Source: Lacrimispora sphenoides JCM 1415 (lineage in GTDB: Bacteria; Bacillota; Clostridia; Lachnospirales; Lachnospiraceae). From it: DNA of 64,000 nt. The translations under genes and the position numbers were made by a program. Location of the stretch: contig NZ_LT630003.1 of the NCBI RefSeq assembly GCF_900105615.1, positions 2,852,001 through 2,916,000 of the forward strand. Reading direction: 5' to 3'. A model generated the notes under the pieces. That model was not told the DNA's origin and ran no database searches. It saw nothing but the letters and a program-made list of their open reading frames with translations. The stretch's first letter is position 1. The number at the start of each line of letters is the position of its first letter. Positions 8,335 to 17,812 of the stretch are shown in pieces.

Positions 8335-10032
8335 CTATATCCTCTTAATAATTTCCCGGTTTATCTTCCGGCGCAGCTCAAATAGATAATTGCTGCTGGA
8401 GGGGTATGATTTAAATGTCATTTTTTCCATCTCTCCTTCCAGAATCAAAGACTCCACCGTTTCCCGGTTTGACAGGCTTTCCAGTAAATCCATGGCCCGC
8501 AGGTCATAAAAAGCTTCCATCTGCACCTGATTCCTGATGGAGGAAACTACACTGCCTCCCTCTCCCGGATACACCAGATAGGGGTCTCCGGAAGGAAATG
8601 CAAAGCCTGCATGGGTTTCCGCATAAGGATCGATATGCCGGAGGGAAAAAGCAGAATTATAAAAATTATAACCCCAGTGCAGGAATCCCTTGATGCGGTA
8701 CAGGTACATCAGCACTCCCATAATCCGGTTTCTCGCACTTGGCATCGCATAGAACCGGTTTGGCACATCCACGCATTGTACGCAGCAATAATACACCCAC
8801 AGATCCTCCACACCATGGTCAATAAATGGCTGGATATGGTCATCAGCCGGAATGGGGTGCTCGACGATACCCTGCTTGTAAAATTCGTAGCTGCTGAGCG
8901 CATCCACAATGGTATATCCCTCTAGCAGATCAGTAACTTGTTTTTTGGCAGCCAGATAACTCTCCAGATGTTCTTCCCCAGGCTCATCCGAAATATGGAA
9001 AAACAGCTGATTCTTTTCATATCCGAGATCTGCCAGCTTCCCAAGAAGCGCTGGTACAAAGCTTTCCAGAAAATACCGGTACTCTGCGGAAACAGCTTCC
9101 ACCTCCCAGCCAAAGATCTGCTCCTTACCGTTCTCTGTTTCAGCAATGATCTTTGGTGTGGCATATGCTCCCCACTGGGTAAAGAAATGAGCGATTTCCA
9201 GATTCTCAATCCCATATTTCCTGCATAGCTTACACCACCGCTCCAGCTTATCAAATCCAAATCGGTACTGCCCTTTTTTCCGTATCACCTCCACCAGCTG
9301 GACGGTTGTTCGGTCCCCTCCCACTGCTGTATCCAGCGGCTGTGTAAAAACAGGCGTTAGCAGCAGATTAATCCCGCACTCTTCTCCTGCAAAACGGATA
9401 TAGTTCTCAACAATTTGCCAATGCTCCTCGCCAAAAGCTTCAACATTGTAATAGTCTGCCAGACAATCCGCATGAAACCACTCTGTATGCAGAAGCCTCT
9501 GCTCTGGTAGGACCGCCGGAAGTACCTGCAGCTGCAAGGTCTGCTTCCAGTTCTGTTCCACTGCATAGGGATTATGGATCATCACGCCGTTTGCACAGGT
9601 TGTTACCTCTTCCGCTTCTGCTGTAATTGTTATCTCATGGCTCCCCGTCTCCAGGTTCCGTAGATCAATATCAATCCAGATGCTTCTCATCTGACCGGGA
9701 ACAGGTATCACCGTGCCATCAAAAGGTAACAGCACATCGGGAAACATGCCCGCCTTAGTAGTAATATAATTCGTATCATATTCTGCATAGCAGGGATAAT
9801 CCGAAGGTACCAGTCCCACCTTTCTCATTCTCGCCTTTGCGCCGGATACCTGGATGCGAAATTTCTGCTGCGGCATCCCCCGCTCTCCATCCAGGGCAGT
9901 GTATATCAGCTGAAAAGATACTATTTCATTCCGGAATCCCTCCAGATTCCAGCCCGGCTTCCATGTTTCCGGCATACAATCCGGAAATACCTTCTCCAGG
10001 GAATGTGTCAAAAAAAACTCATAGCGTACCAT
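8335..10032 (-). CDS. DUF4091 / GH123-like glycoside hydrolase-type protein, cytoplasmic
   Basis: 565 residues, no signal peptide. The C-terminal half carries DUF4091 features: a barrel with 'FGFDKLERWCKLCRKYGIENLEIAHFFTQWG' and an acidic pair in 'FFHISDEPGEEHLESY'. GH123 enzymes use an Asp-Glu pair in this position for substrate-assisted hydrolysis of N-acetyl-hexosaminides. The N-terminal ~190 residues are a beta-rich domain. Start ATG 10032 has AAAGGAGGAT upstream. It is the last gene of a binding protein-permease-permease operon, so it probably cleaves the imported oligosaccharide inside the cell. The substrate cannot be assigned; an N-acetylated amino sugar is possible from the GH123 relation. 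Confidence 0.7.
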   Translation of the reverse strand: MVRYEFFLTHSLEKVFPDCMPETWKPGWNLEGFRNEIVSFQLIYTALDGERGMPQQKFRIQVSGAKARMRKVGLVPSDYPCYAEYDTNYITTKAGMFPDVLLPFDGTVIPVPGQMRSIWIDIDLRNLETGSHEITITAEAEEVTTCANGVMIHNPYAVEQNWKQTLQLQVLPAVLPEQRLLHTEWFHADCLADYYNVEAFGEEHWQIVENYIRFAGEECGINLLLTPVFTQPLDTAVGGDRTTVQLVEVIRKKGQYRFGFDKLERWCKLCRKYGIENLEIAHFFTQWGAYATPKIIAETENGKEQIFGWEVEAVSAEYRYFLESFVPALLGKLADLGYEKNQLFFHISDEPGEEHLESYLAAKKQVTDLLEGYTIVDALSSYEFYKQGIVEHPIPADDHIQPFIDHGVEDLWVYYCCVQCVDVPNRFYAMPSARNRIMGVLMYLYRIKGFLHWGYNFYNSAFSLRHIDPYAETHAGFAFPSGDPYLVYPGEGGSVVSSIRNQVQMEAFYDLRAMDLLESLSNRETVESLILEGEMEKMTFKSYPSSSNYLFELRRKINREIIKRI

Positions 10033-10055
10033 CGATAAAAATCCTCCTTTTTTTC

Positions 10056-10880
10056 TTATCCTTTGATTCCACTCATCGCAATTCCTTCCACAAACTGTTT
10101 CTGAAGGAAGATATACAGAAGAAATGGTGGCAAAAAAGTCAATGTAGAGCCTGCCATAACCAGGCCATAGTTCGTTGAATAACTTCCCTTCAGCGCAGAA
10201 ATCGCAAGTGTCAATGTTTGCCTCTCCGGTTTCGTCACGATTACCAGCGGCCAGAGGAAATCATTCCAGCAGGTGATAAAAGTAAAAATCATCAAAGATA
10301 CCATAACCGACTTAATCAGCGGTATCACGATAGAAATAAATATCCGATTCTCACCACATCCATCAATACTGGCTGCTTCCAGAAGCTCATCCGGTATGGT
10401 CACCATAAACTGCCTGATCAAAAAAACGCCAAAAGCATTGATAATTGGTAAAAAAAGCGCAGGGTAAGTATTCATGAGCCCCAGCTTTTTCATGATGGTA
10501 AATACAGGAATCAGAGTTACCTGCCCTGGAATCATCAATGTGGCAAGATAAATGTTAAACAACTGGTCGCGGAACGGAAACTTCTTCTTGGCAAAAGCAT
10601 AAGCAGCCATTGAAGAGATGACGCAGTTGAGCACACAGGCTGAAACTGTCACAATGATACTGTTGGCCAGATTGGTAGCCAGATTGAAATTTCGGAATAC
10701 GCGGTTATAGTTAATAAAACTGAATTCTGCATTTTCAAAGTTTAAATCCAGCACTGTTTTCTGTGTCAATGATACCAGCATCATATAGATAAAAGGAGCC
10801 ATAGCCAGAAGCGCAGCGGATAAAAGAACCGCCCCGATGGTAATTTTTAATAACCAGCCTTTCTTGTCCGCTTTCCTCAT
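10056..10880 (-). CDS. Carbohydrate ABC transporter permease (MalG-type)
   Basis: 274 residues with six predicted membrane helices and the EAA motif near residue 170 ('EAASIDGCGENRIFISIVIPL'), which docks with the ATPase. The terminal 'FVEGIAMSGIKG' is typical of MalG-type CUT1 permeases. Its start overlaps the upstream permease by 4 bases. No ATPase gene is in the operon; CUT1 systems of this type commonly share a MsmK-like ATPase encoded elsewhere. Confidence 0.9.
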   Translation of the reverse strand: MRKADKKGWLLKITIGAVLLSAALLAMAPFIYMMLVSLTQKTVLDLNFENAEFSFINYNRVFRNFNLATNLANSIIVTVSACVLNCVISSMAAYAFAKKKFPFRDQLFNIYLATLMIPGQVTLIPVFTIMKKLGLMNTYPALFLPIINAFGVFLIRQFMVTIPDELLEAASIDGCGENRIFISIVIPLIKSVMVSLMIFTFITCWNDFLWPLVIVTKPERQTLTLAISALKGSYSTNYGLVMAGSTLTFLPPFLLYIFLQKQFVEGIAMSGIKG

Positions 10881-11758
10881 GCCGCCTCCTCCTCACTGTC
10901 CCTTAATAAAATTTTCTGCATAAACGATATAAACAGTACAAATACAAACATGAGCAGGGCGATGGCACTTGCATATCCCATGTTATATTCCTTAAATGCC
11001 GTATTATAAATTGTCAGCACCAATGTAACCGTGCTCATACCAGGACCACCGCCTGTCATGGTATACACCAGATCGAATACCTGAAATGACCAGATCGTAC
11101 CCAGAGTCACTACCAGGAACGTCACGCTGGACAGGCTGGGAAGTGTAATATATATAAAGCTCTGTACGGTTGATGCACCATCTACCTCAGCCGCTTCATA
11201 TAGACTCCGTGGAATGTTTATGATTCCCGCATAATAAATCACCAGAAAGTATCCTACATTCTTCCAGATGCTGGTAATGCAGATGCTGATCAGCGAAGTG
11301 GACTTTCCGCCCAGCCAGTTGATATGCGGAATACCGAAAAGACCCAGCACATGGTTCACAACACCTGTGGGACTTAACAGAATCGACCATAAAGTACCAA
11401 CCAGGATCGCGGAAGCGATAACGGGAATGAACAACGAACTCTTAACAAAATTCCCAAATCTGGTTTGGAACCGCTCTGCAATAACTGCCGCAAATATCAA
11501 CGAAAGCATCGTCTGCACAGGCACTGTGATGAGTGTAAATATAGCTGTATTCTTCAACGACGCCCAGATATAAGAATCCTTTAGCATCCTGGCATAATTT
11601 TTAAGACCCACAAACTGGGCTGGCTGCAAAACATTATATTTTGTAAAGCTGAAATAAACATTCATAATAATGGGGACTAAAGAAAAGACCATAATCAGTA
11701 TAAAGCTGGGCAGCACATATGCGATACCGGTTAAAGCCTCTTTTTGTTTGCGCTTCAT
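10877..11758 (-). CDS. Carbohydrate ABC transporter permease (MalF/UgpA-type)
   Basis: 293 residues, six membrane helices, and an EAA loop 'YEAAEVDGASTVQSFIYITLP' near residue 190. It begins with a basic stretch followed by 'GIAYVLPSFILIMVFSLVP', a common opening of CUT1 permeases. It forms the heterodimer with the MalG-type partner downstream. Confidence 0.9.
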   Translation of the reverse strand: MKRKQKEALTGIAYVLPSFILIMVFSLVPIIMNVYFSFTKYNVLQPAQFVGLKNYARMLKDSYIWASLKNTAIFTLITVPVQTMLSLIFAAVIAERFQTRFGNFVKSSLFIPVIASAILVGTLWSILLSPTGVVNHVLGLFGIPHINWLGGKSTSLISICITSIWKNVGYFLVIYYAGIINIPRSLYEAAEVDGASTVQSFIYITLPSLSSVTFLVVTLGTIWSFQVFDLVYTMTGGGPGMSTVTLVLTIYNTAFKEYNMGYASAIALLMFVFVLFISFMQKILLRDSEEEAA

Positions 11759-11789
11759 AGAATTTCCTTTCCTTTTACCTGTATAAAGT

Positions 11790-11821
11790 TCTGCCTGACG
11801 AATCAGATTCTGTCAGGCAGA
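11790..11821. terminator. Intercistronic hairpin between binding protein and permease genes
   Basis: A 10-bp perfect stem TCTGCCTGAC / GTCAGGCAGA with a 12-nt loop and no T-run on the - strand. Such hairpins after binding-protein genes usually protect the upstream message or partially stop transcription, giving more binding protein than permease. Confidence 0.55.
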
Positions 11822-11831
11822 TCATGGACCA

Positions 11832-13151
11832 CTAATTAATACTTTCTGAATATTCTACTGTTTTCTGAATCGCCTCTTCCGGCGTTAAATCTCCTAACAT
11901 CATCAGCTGTAAATTCTTGTATAAAGTATCCATGACTTTAAAGGAACCATTTGCAACAGGCAGGGTATGTAAATATTCATTCTGAGTCTCATACATGTCC
12001 TTAAACACTGGGTTATCATTATATTCCTCATCCTTAGTAATCGGAGGGAACCCGGCAATCTCTTTATGGAAGCTTGACATCACCGGTGCAGACGTCATGT
12101 ACTTAATAAGTTTCACTGCTAATTCTTTATTTTTACATACATTGCTTACAATCAGTGCATCGGATGCTACCCATGTAGCCTTTGTCTCTTTCTCAAAACT
12201 AGGGATAAATGACCAGTTGATGCCAGCATCAGTTAATACACCTGCTGATTTTGCATCCATAGAAGCTACTGCTATACGGTCTTCACAAAACTGGGTTCTC
12301 ACATCATCTCCGGACAACGCCAAACTTTCATCTGTAAGCACACCATATTTGAATTTCAAATCATAAAGGAACTGCGCCGCCTCCACAGCTGCTCCATTGT
12401 CCATCAGTGCAACCTTACTGCCGTCTTTATTATAGATATCCCCGCCGGCCTGCCATAAATATGGATAATAGATATTATTTAATGCCCCGATTGCCGGATC
12501 CGCCCATTCCTGTGCAAACGGTATTACATTTCCCAGATTGGCTTCTTTCACCTGCACCAGAACCTGGGTCAGTTCATCCCATGTCTTCGGCAGCTCTGTT
12601 ATTCCTGCTGCCTTCAAAATGTCCATGTTAAAATATGGAATTCTCGCATTCCCTACAATAAATGGAATTGCATACTGTCCACCTTTCATATTCCCCTGAT
12701 CGAAGTAGAGATAATTATCCTTCTCTTCCTGAGTAAAATAACTATCTACATCTGCCAGCGTCCCCATCTCAATAAAATCATTGAACATCTCCAGATACAT
12801 ATAGCCTACATCCGGGCCTTCGCCAGAGGAGAAGCCTGTCAGATACTTTTCTTCATAATTTCCCCAAGGCGTAATTTCAATCGAAAGTTTCACATTGTTC
12901 TCTTCCGCCCACGGCTCTAATGTCTTAGTCCAGAATTCCTTATCCAGGGAATCTCCTGTTCCAAATGGAGGCATCCATAACAGAAGATTAGCCTTCTCCC
13001 CTTTATCAGCTCCTTTTGTGCTGTCTGCATCACTGCTCACACTGCTAGCCGCTGCACTTGTCTCTCCATTTTCTCCTTTTCCGCACCCCAATAGAGAAAT
13101 ACTCGTCATTGCCGTAACCAACAATACACCCAATACTTTTTTTGCTTTCAT
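11832..13151 (-). CDS. Extracellular sugar-binding lipoprotein of ABC transporter
   Basis: 439 residues. A lipoprotein signal (lipobox LLGC, Cys23) is followed by a Ser/Ala/Gly linker and a family-1 solute-binding fold ('LLLWMPPFGTGDSLDKEFW', 'LPKTWDELTQVLVQVKEA', C-terminal helix ending 'EAIQKTVEYSESIN'). It delivers a mono- or oligosaccharide to the two downstream permeases. Start ATG 13151 follows AGGAGAG by seven bases. First gene of the operon; the 570-base upstream region holds a candidate AraC operator. Confidence 0.9.
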   Translation of the reverse strand: MKAKKVLGVLLVTAMTSISLLGCGKGENGETSAAASSVSSDADSTKGADKGEKANLLLWMPPFGTGDSLDKEFWTKTLEPWAEENNVKLSIEITPWGNYEEKYLTGFSSGEGPDVGYMYLEMFNDFIEMGTLADVDSYFTQEEKDNYLYFDQGNMKGGQYAIPFIVGNARIPYFNMDILKAAGITELPKTWDELTQVLVQVKEANLGNVIPFAQEWADPAIGALNNIYYPYLWQAGGDIYNKDGSKVALMDNGAAVEAAQFLYDLKFKYGVLTDESLALSGDDVRTQFCEDRIAVASMDAKSAGVLTDAGINWSFIPSFEKETKATWVASDALIVSNVCKNKELAVKLIKYMTSAPVMSSFHKEIAGFPPITKDEEYNDNPVFKDMYETQNEYLHTLPVANGSFKVMDTLYKNLQLMMLGDLTPEEAIQKTVEYSESIN

Positions 13152-13264
13152 AAGCTCGCTCTCCTATTCTCTGTTCTCCTCTTGTTACTGCTTCGTAAGC
13201 ACTCTTATCTTAGCAGATTATTTTAATATCTTAAATGTTCATTTTTTTATAGGTTTAAGCAATT

Positions 13265-13345
13265 ATTATATAATAAAGCGCAAATAATTATATTTTATAT
13301 GATAAATTTACATTTCTTTCGTTTTGCACTTACACTTCTTTCGTT
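13265..13345 (-). promoter_or_regulatory. Candidate AraC operator and activator-dependent promoter of the sugar ABC operon
   Basis: Two direct copies of CA(T/C)TTCTTTCGTT stand at 13311-13323 and 13333-13345, 22 bases apart (two helical turns, as for AraC-type subsites). A TATAAT on the - strand (13265-13270) has no good -35, as expected for an activated promoter. The rest of the 13152-13725 gap is AT-rich, and I see nothing more in it except the ftsH terminator. Confidence 0.45.
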
Positions 13346-13665
13346 ATTATGCATTTAACTAGCTGTTTTTTAATTGCCATTATATAAAAATTGTATATTC
13401 AAGCAATATACCATCGGCACTCTCAACTCCCATACTCCTCAATCTTTTGATCTCTCCTTCATCCATCTGCCATATTAACACGGTATACCTTCGGATAGTT
13501 ATTGGTGGGTGAACTAAAAAAACACCTAATGGTTGTTCCTTTAGATGCTTTTATATCTTCCTTAAGCAATGCCCTTTGGATTAAAAAATAATAAACTTAG
13601 ATTATATAATAATATAAAATTGAGTAAATTACCATTTATAAATACATTATTCATACAACAAGGGT

Positions 13666-13708
13666 AAAAAAAGCAGCTGCTGCACGGCTCTATCCATGCA
13701 TCAGCTGC
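13666..13708 (-). terminator. ftsH terminator
   Basis: On the - strand GCAGCTG-A-TGCA pairs with TGCA-G-CAGCTGC around a 12-nt loop and is followed directly by seven T. Confidence 0.85.
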
Positions 13709-13725
13709 CTGACGATTCTCAACCA

Positions 13726-15708
13726 TTAATCTTTAACGTTTCCAACATCAATAACGGATTCTTTCATTTCCTTCTTTTCTTCTGTCCAATCGGAAAGGCC
13801 GTCTTCCTCTTCCTTTGACACTTCCCCATTTTCAGAATCCTTATTCTCTACCTTCGGCTCCGGAATTCCCTTTGCCTCCCGGAATATCTTCATGAATTCC
13901 TTACCGGTAATGGTCTCTCTCTCGATCAGGAATTCCGCGATCTTATCCATTACATCCCGGTTTTCTGAGAGAAGGCTCTTGGCCTCTTCATATGCTTCTT
14001 TCAGCATCTTCATGACTTCATCATCCACCTGGGAAGCAGTGGCTTCCGCACAGTTCATTACAGTACGTCCGCTTAAGTACTGGTCTTCCCTTGATGCCAG
14101 GCCCATAAGTCCGAATTTCTCCGACATACCGTACTGGGTGATCATAGCACGAGCTACCTTGGTAGCCTGTTCAATATCATTCGCCGCACCGGTGGTAACG
14201 GTGTCAAAGACGATCTCCTCTGCCGCACGGCCGGCCAGATAGCCTACCAGCATGGCGTGAAGTTCTTTCCTGGAGTTTAAGAATTTTTCTTCTTCCGGTA
14301 CATGCATTACATATCCCAAAGCACCCATGGTTCTTGGAACAATGGTGATCTTCTGCACAGGCTCCGAATCCTTTTGAAGGGCGCTGACCAGGGCGTGTCC
14401 CACTTCATGATAAGAAACAATGCGCCGTTCCTCTTTGTTAAGAACACGGTCCTTTTTCTCTTTACCTACAAGCACCACTTCCACAGCCTCAAATAAGTCC
14501 TTCTGTGCCACCGCATGGCGGCCGTTTTTCACCGCAAGGATGGCGGATTCATTGATCATGTTGGCAAGATCGGAACCAACGGCTCCTGAGGTTGCCAGAG
14601 CAATGGCATCTAAATCAACCGTATCGTCAAGAAGTACATCCCGGGCATGAACCTTTAAGATATCCACACGGCCTTTTAAATCCGGCTTATCCACGATGAT
14701 CCGCCGGTCAAAACGGCCTGGGCGGAGAAGCGCAGGGTCCAGGATTTCAGGCCGGTTGGTTGCTGCAAGCACTAAAAGTCCCTTAGAGGAATCAAAACCA
14801 TCCATCTCAGAAAGCAGCTGGTTTAAGGTCTGCTCTCTCTCATCGTTTCCTCCGCCGAATCTGGAATCACGGCTCTTACCGATGGCATCTACCTCGTCTA
14901 TAAATATAATACAGGGAGCAGATTCCTGGGCCTGCTTAAATAAATCCCGGACACGGGAAGCTCCCACACCTACAAACATCTCTACAAAATCAGAACCGGA
15001 CAGAGAATAAAAGGGAACATGGGCCTCTCCTGCAACCGCCTTGGCAAGCAGGGTTTTTCCCGTTCCTGGAGGTCCTACAAGAAGCGCTCCCTTAGGAAGC
15101 TTTGCACCGATCTTTGTATATTTTCCCGGATTATGGAGGAAATCCACGATTTCAGTTAAGGATTCCTTAGCCTCATCTTCCCCCGCCACATCTTTAAAGG
15201 TAATGCCTGTTTCCTTCTGCACATAAACCTTGGCATTGCTCTTCCCAACGCCCATAAGTCCGCCACCACCGACCCTGCGCATCATGAAGTTTAAAAGGAA
15301 TCCCATGGCTGCAAACAAGAGCAGATAGCTGACAATGGTCTGAATGAAAAAATTGCCGTCACGGCGGGTTCTAAGGGTTTCCACTCCGGCAGTGCGAAGG
15401 CGCTCCGCCAGATTTAAATCGTTGTCCATCCTTACCGTATAATAGGTAACGCCAGGTTTATATCCTTCCCAGGTCTTCTTGGGGTTTATGGTAATCTTCG
15501 TATCTTCTACATTAACCGACTCCACCTGCTTTTGATCTACCATATTCATAAAGGTATCGTAGCTCAGTTCTTTATTGGTCCTCGTCGTAATCGCGCCGTG
15601 CAGATAAGAAATCCCTGCTACCGCAATAAGAAACGCGATGACCCATATGGCGATGGCTTGGGTATTCTTCGGCATCTTATTATTATTATTTTGATTCTTG
15701 TTATCCAT
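13726..15708 (-). CDS. ftsH: ATP-dependent zinc metalloprotease FtsH
   Basis: 660 residues. Two N-terminal membrane helices (about 18-38 and 112-132) flank a small extracytoplasmic domain. The AAA module has Walker A GPPGTGKT, Walker B 'CIIFIDEVDAIG' and the second region of homology ending 'RPGRFDR'; the M41 protease domain has the zinc site HEVGH (commonly HEAGH) with the downstream acidic ligand. The tail is Glu/Lys-rich, as usual. FtsH is a membrane hexamer that degrades misfolded membrane and regulatory proteins. Divergent from pyrG, with its own promoter and terminator. Confidence 0.97.
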   Translation of the reverse strand: MDNKNQNNNNKMPKNTQAIAIWVIAFLIAVAGISYLHGAITTRTNKELSYDTFMNMVDQKQVESVNVEDTKITINPKKTWEGYKPGVTYYTVRMDNDLNLAERLRTAGVETLRTRRDGNFFIQTIVSYLLLFAAMGFLLNFMMRRVGGGGLMGVGKSNAKVYVQKETGITFKDVAGEDEAKESLTEIVDFLHNPGKYTKIGAKLPKGALLVGPPGTGKTLLAKAVAGEAHVPFYSLSGSDFVEMFVGVGASRVRDLFKQAQESAPCIIFIDEVDAIGKSRDSRFGGGNDEREQTLNQLLSEMDGFDSSKGLLVLAATNRPEILDPALLRPGRFDRRIIVDKPDLKGRVDILKVHARDVLLDDTVDLDAIALATSGAVGSDLANMINESAILAVKNGRHAVAQKDLFEAVEVVLVGKEKKDRVLNKEERRIVSYHEVGHALVSALQKDSEPVQKITIVPRTMGALGYVMHVPEEEKFLNSRKELHAMLVGYLAGRAAEEIVFDTVTTGAANDIEQATKVARAMITQYGMSEKFGLMGLASREDQYLSGRTVMNCAEATASQVDDEVMKMLKEAYEEAKSLLSENRDVMDKIAEFLIERETITGKEFMKIFREAKGIPEPKVENKDSENGEVSKEEEDGLSDWTEEKKEMKESVIDVGNVKD

Positions 15709-15759
15709 CTGTGTGAATTCTCCAATCCGGATAGTTTCTACCCATTTTATACCTCTATC

Positions 15760-15788
15760 ATTATAGTGTCAGTTTCCCCATAAATCAA
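15760..15788 (-). promoter_or_regulatory. ftsH promoter
   Basis: On the - strand TTGATT, 17 nt, TATAAT; predicted start about 45 bases before the ftsH ATG. Confidence 0.65.
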
Positions 15789-15913
15789 GAAAAGAATTAT
15801 TAAATCCTTATAAACACCTGGGCTGGTTTTATTTAACAGCCATGAATTTTTACCATAATAATGCTTTCATACAATATTTTATACTTTATATTCTTAGTTT
15901 TTTTATAAGACAC

Positions 15914-15942
15914 TGGATTTTTTCAAAGAATAGCTGTATAAT
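15914..15942 (+). promoter_or_regulatory. Probable pyrG promoter
   Basis: A perfect TATAAT (15937-15942) preceded by TG, with a weak -35 (TGGATT) 17 nt upstream. It is 50 bases before the pyrG ATG, too short for a pyrG leader of the Bacillus attenuation type. A small inverted repeat (GGCTG/CAGCC, 15825-15844) lies farther upstream. Confidence 0.45.
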
Positions 15943-15992
15943 TTCTTTTTTAAAAATATTCCCATACCATTACAAAAGGAGGTTACACTGTT

Positions 15993-17597
15993 ATGTCAGT
16001 GAAATACGTATTTGTCACCGGAGGAGTTGTGTCCGGGCTTGGCAAAGGTATTACCGCAGCATCTCTTGGACGTCTGCTTAAGGCCAGAGGCTATAAGGTC
16101 ACCATGCAGAAATTTGATCCGTACATCAACATTGATCCGGGCACCATGAATCCAGTGCAGCATGGTGAGGTTTTCGTCACCGAGGACGGTGCTGAAACCG
16201 ATCTCGACCTTGGCCATTACGAACGATTTATCGACGAAAATCTGACTCAAAATTCCAACGTTACTACCGGTAAGGTCTACTGGACCGTACTGACCCGTGA
16301 ACGGCGCGGGGACTTCGGGGGAGGCACCGTACAGGTTATCCCTCACATTACCGACGAAATCAAAAGCCGTTTTCACTGCAGCAACAGCAACTCCTCTGAA
16401 ACAGAGATCGCCATCATAGAAGTAGGCGGAACGGTAGGCGACATCGAAAGCCAGCCATTCCTTGAGGCGATCCGACAATTCCAACACGAAGCAGGCCACG
16501 AGAACGTCATTCTCATCCACGTGACCCTGGTTCCATATCTAAAGGTTTCCGGAGAACTGAAAACCAAACCCACCCAGTCCAGTGTAAAAGACTTACAGGG
16601 GATGGGGATCCAACCCGACATCATTGTATGCCGTTCCGAACTGCCCCTTGATGACGGAATCCGAAGTAAAATCGCACAATTCTGTAACGTTCCCAAAACC
16701 CATGTACTCCAAAACCTGGATGTGGAAGTATTGTATGAGCTTCCTCTTGCCATGGAGGAAGAACATTTAGCTGAAGTCGCATGTGAAAGCTTAAATCTTC
16801 CCTGCCCCAAACCAGACTTAGCGGACTGGACCTTAATGATCGAAAACTGGAAGCATCCGGAAAAAGAGGTGACGGTCGCCTTGGTTGGCAAATACATCCA
16901 GCTTCACGATGCCTATATTTCCGTAGTGGAAGCATTAAAACACGGAAGTGTCTTCCACCGGGCGAAGGTTCATATTAAATGGATCGATTCAGAACTTGTT
17001 ACCGATGAAAACGCGGCCAGCCTTTTCAGTGATGTGAACGGAATTCTGGTCCCCGGCGGTTTTGGCAGCCGCGGCATTGAAGGAAAGATCTCATCCATCC
17101 GTTATGCCCGGGAAAACAACATTCCATTCCTTGGCCTCTGCCTTGGAATGCAGATGGCCATCGTGGAATTTGCACGCCACGTAGCGGGCTTTGGCGACGC
17201 ACACACCTCAGAGCTCGATGAAGAAACTACGCATCCGGTCATCCACTTAATGCCGGACCAGAACGGCATCGAGGACATCGGAGGCACACTGAGACTTGGC
17301 TCCTATCCCTGTATGCTGGACAAATCCTCCAAGGCATATGAAGTATATGGGGAAGAGCTGATCCATGAGCGTCACAGACACCGCTATGAGGTAAACAATG
17401 ATTACCGCGATGATCTGGTAAACGCCGGGATGAAGCTTTCCGGTATCTCCCCGGATGGACGGATCGTGGAAATGATAGAAATTCCATCTCATCCCTGGTT
17501 CATCGCCACACAGGCACATCCGGAGTTTAAATCAAGGCCTAACAGACCTCATCCGCTGTTTCGGGATTTCATACGTGCGGCCATTGAAAACAGTTAA
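15993..17597 (+). CDS. pyrG: CTP synthase
   Basis: 534 residues, full length. The N-terminal synthetase domain opens '[20 protein letters not shown]' with the family's P-loop-like motif and continues '[16 protein letters not shown]'. The C-terminal class I glutamine amidotransferase domain has the nucleophile Cys in 'GLCLGMQ' and His/Glu in 'AHPEFKSRP'. It makes CTP from UTP, ATP and glutamine. ATG 15993 lies after AAAGGAGG with a 13-base spacer including TTACACTGTT. Monocistronic, with a terminator directly after. Confidence 0.98.
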   Translation: MSVKYVFVTGGVVSGLGKGITAASLGRLLKARGYKVTMQKFDPYINIDPGTMNPVQHGEVFVTEDGAETDLDLGHYERFIDENLTQNSNVTTGKVYWTVLTRERRGDFGGGTVQVIPHITDEIKSRFHCSNSNSSETEIAIIEVGGTVGDIESQPFLEAIRQFQHEAGHENVILIHVTLVPYLKVSGELKTKPTQSSVKDLQGMGIQPDIIVCRSELPLDDGIRSKIAQFCNVPKTHVLQNLDVEVLYELPLAMEEEHLAEVACESLNLPCPKPDLADWTLMIENWKHPEKEVTVALVGKYIQLHDAYISVVEALKHGSVFHRAKVHIKWIDSELVTDENAASLFSDVNGILVPGGFGSRGIEGKISSIRYARENNIPFLGLCLGMQMAIVEFARHVAGFGDAHTSELDEETTHPVIHLMPDQNGIEDIGGTLRLGSYPCMLDKSSKAYEVYGEELIHERHRHRYEVNNDYRDDLVNAGMKLSGISPDGRIVEMIEIPSHPWFIATQAHPEFKSRPNRPHPLFRDFIRAAIENS

Positions 17598-17621
17598 CTA
17601 TTAGATTATAACATAAAATTG

Positions 17622-17664
17622 GGAGTACGGACACTTATTAAGGATCCGGACTCCTTGTTTTATT
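17622..17664 (+). terminator. pyrG terminator
   Basis: GGAGTaCGGA pairs with TCCGgACTCC (one mismatch) and is followed by TTGTTTTATTGTT. Confidence 0.75.
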
Positions 17665-17712
17665 GTTAAAATAATATTTTTCTTTAAATTATAATTTTCT
17701 TTCATTTTTTTC

Positions 17713-17741
17713 TTGCACTTTTTCAATCTTCTGTATATAAT
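17713..17741 (+). promoter_or_regulatory. livJHMGF promoter
   Basis: TTGCAC, 17 nt, TATAAT. A second overlapping TATAAT begins at 17741. Predicted start is near 17749. Confidence 0.8.
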
Positions 17742-17751
17742 ATAATGCAAC

Positions 17752-17793
17752 GTGTATCTGCACGAGAGACAGTTGTGTTTGTATGAGATACAC
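17752..17793 (+). promoter_or_regulatory. Hairpin in the livJ leader ending beside the ribosome site
   Basis: GTGTATCT (17752-17759) pairs perfectly with AGATACAC (17786-17793) around a 26-nt loop, starting within a few bases of the predicted transcript start and ending three bases before AAAGGAGG. It may stabilise the 5' end or affect translation. No known riboswitch pattern was seen in it. Confidence 0.45.
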
Positions 17794-17812
17794 ATAAAGG
17801 AGGATATCATTT

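Noticed and set aside
15825-15844. GGCTG/CAGCC inverted repeat upstream of pyrG considered as a pyrG attenuator
   Set aside because: It lies upstream of the likely pyrG promoter and has only a weak T tail, so it is not in the pyrG leader.
15996-16897. Two 174-codon - strand ORFs
   Set aside because: They lie wholly inside pyrG, antisense, with no recognisable protein features.
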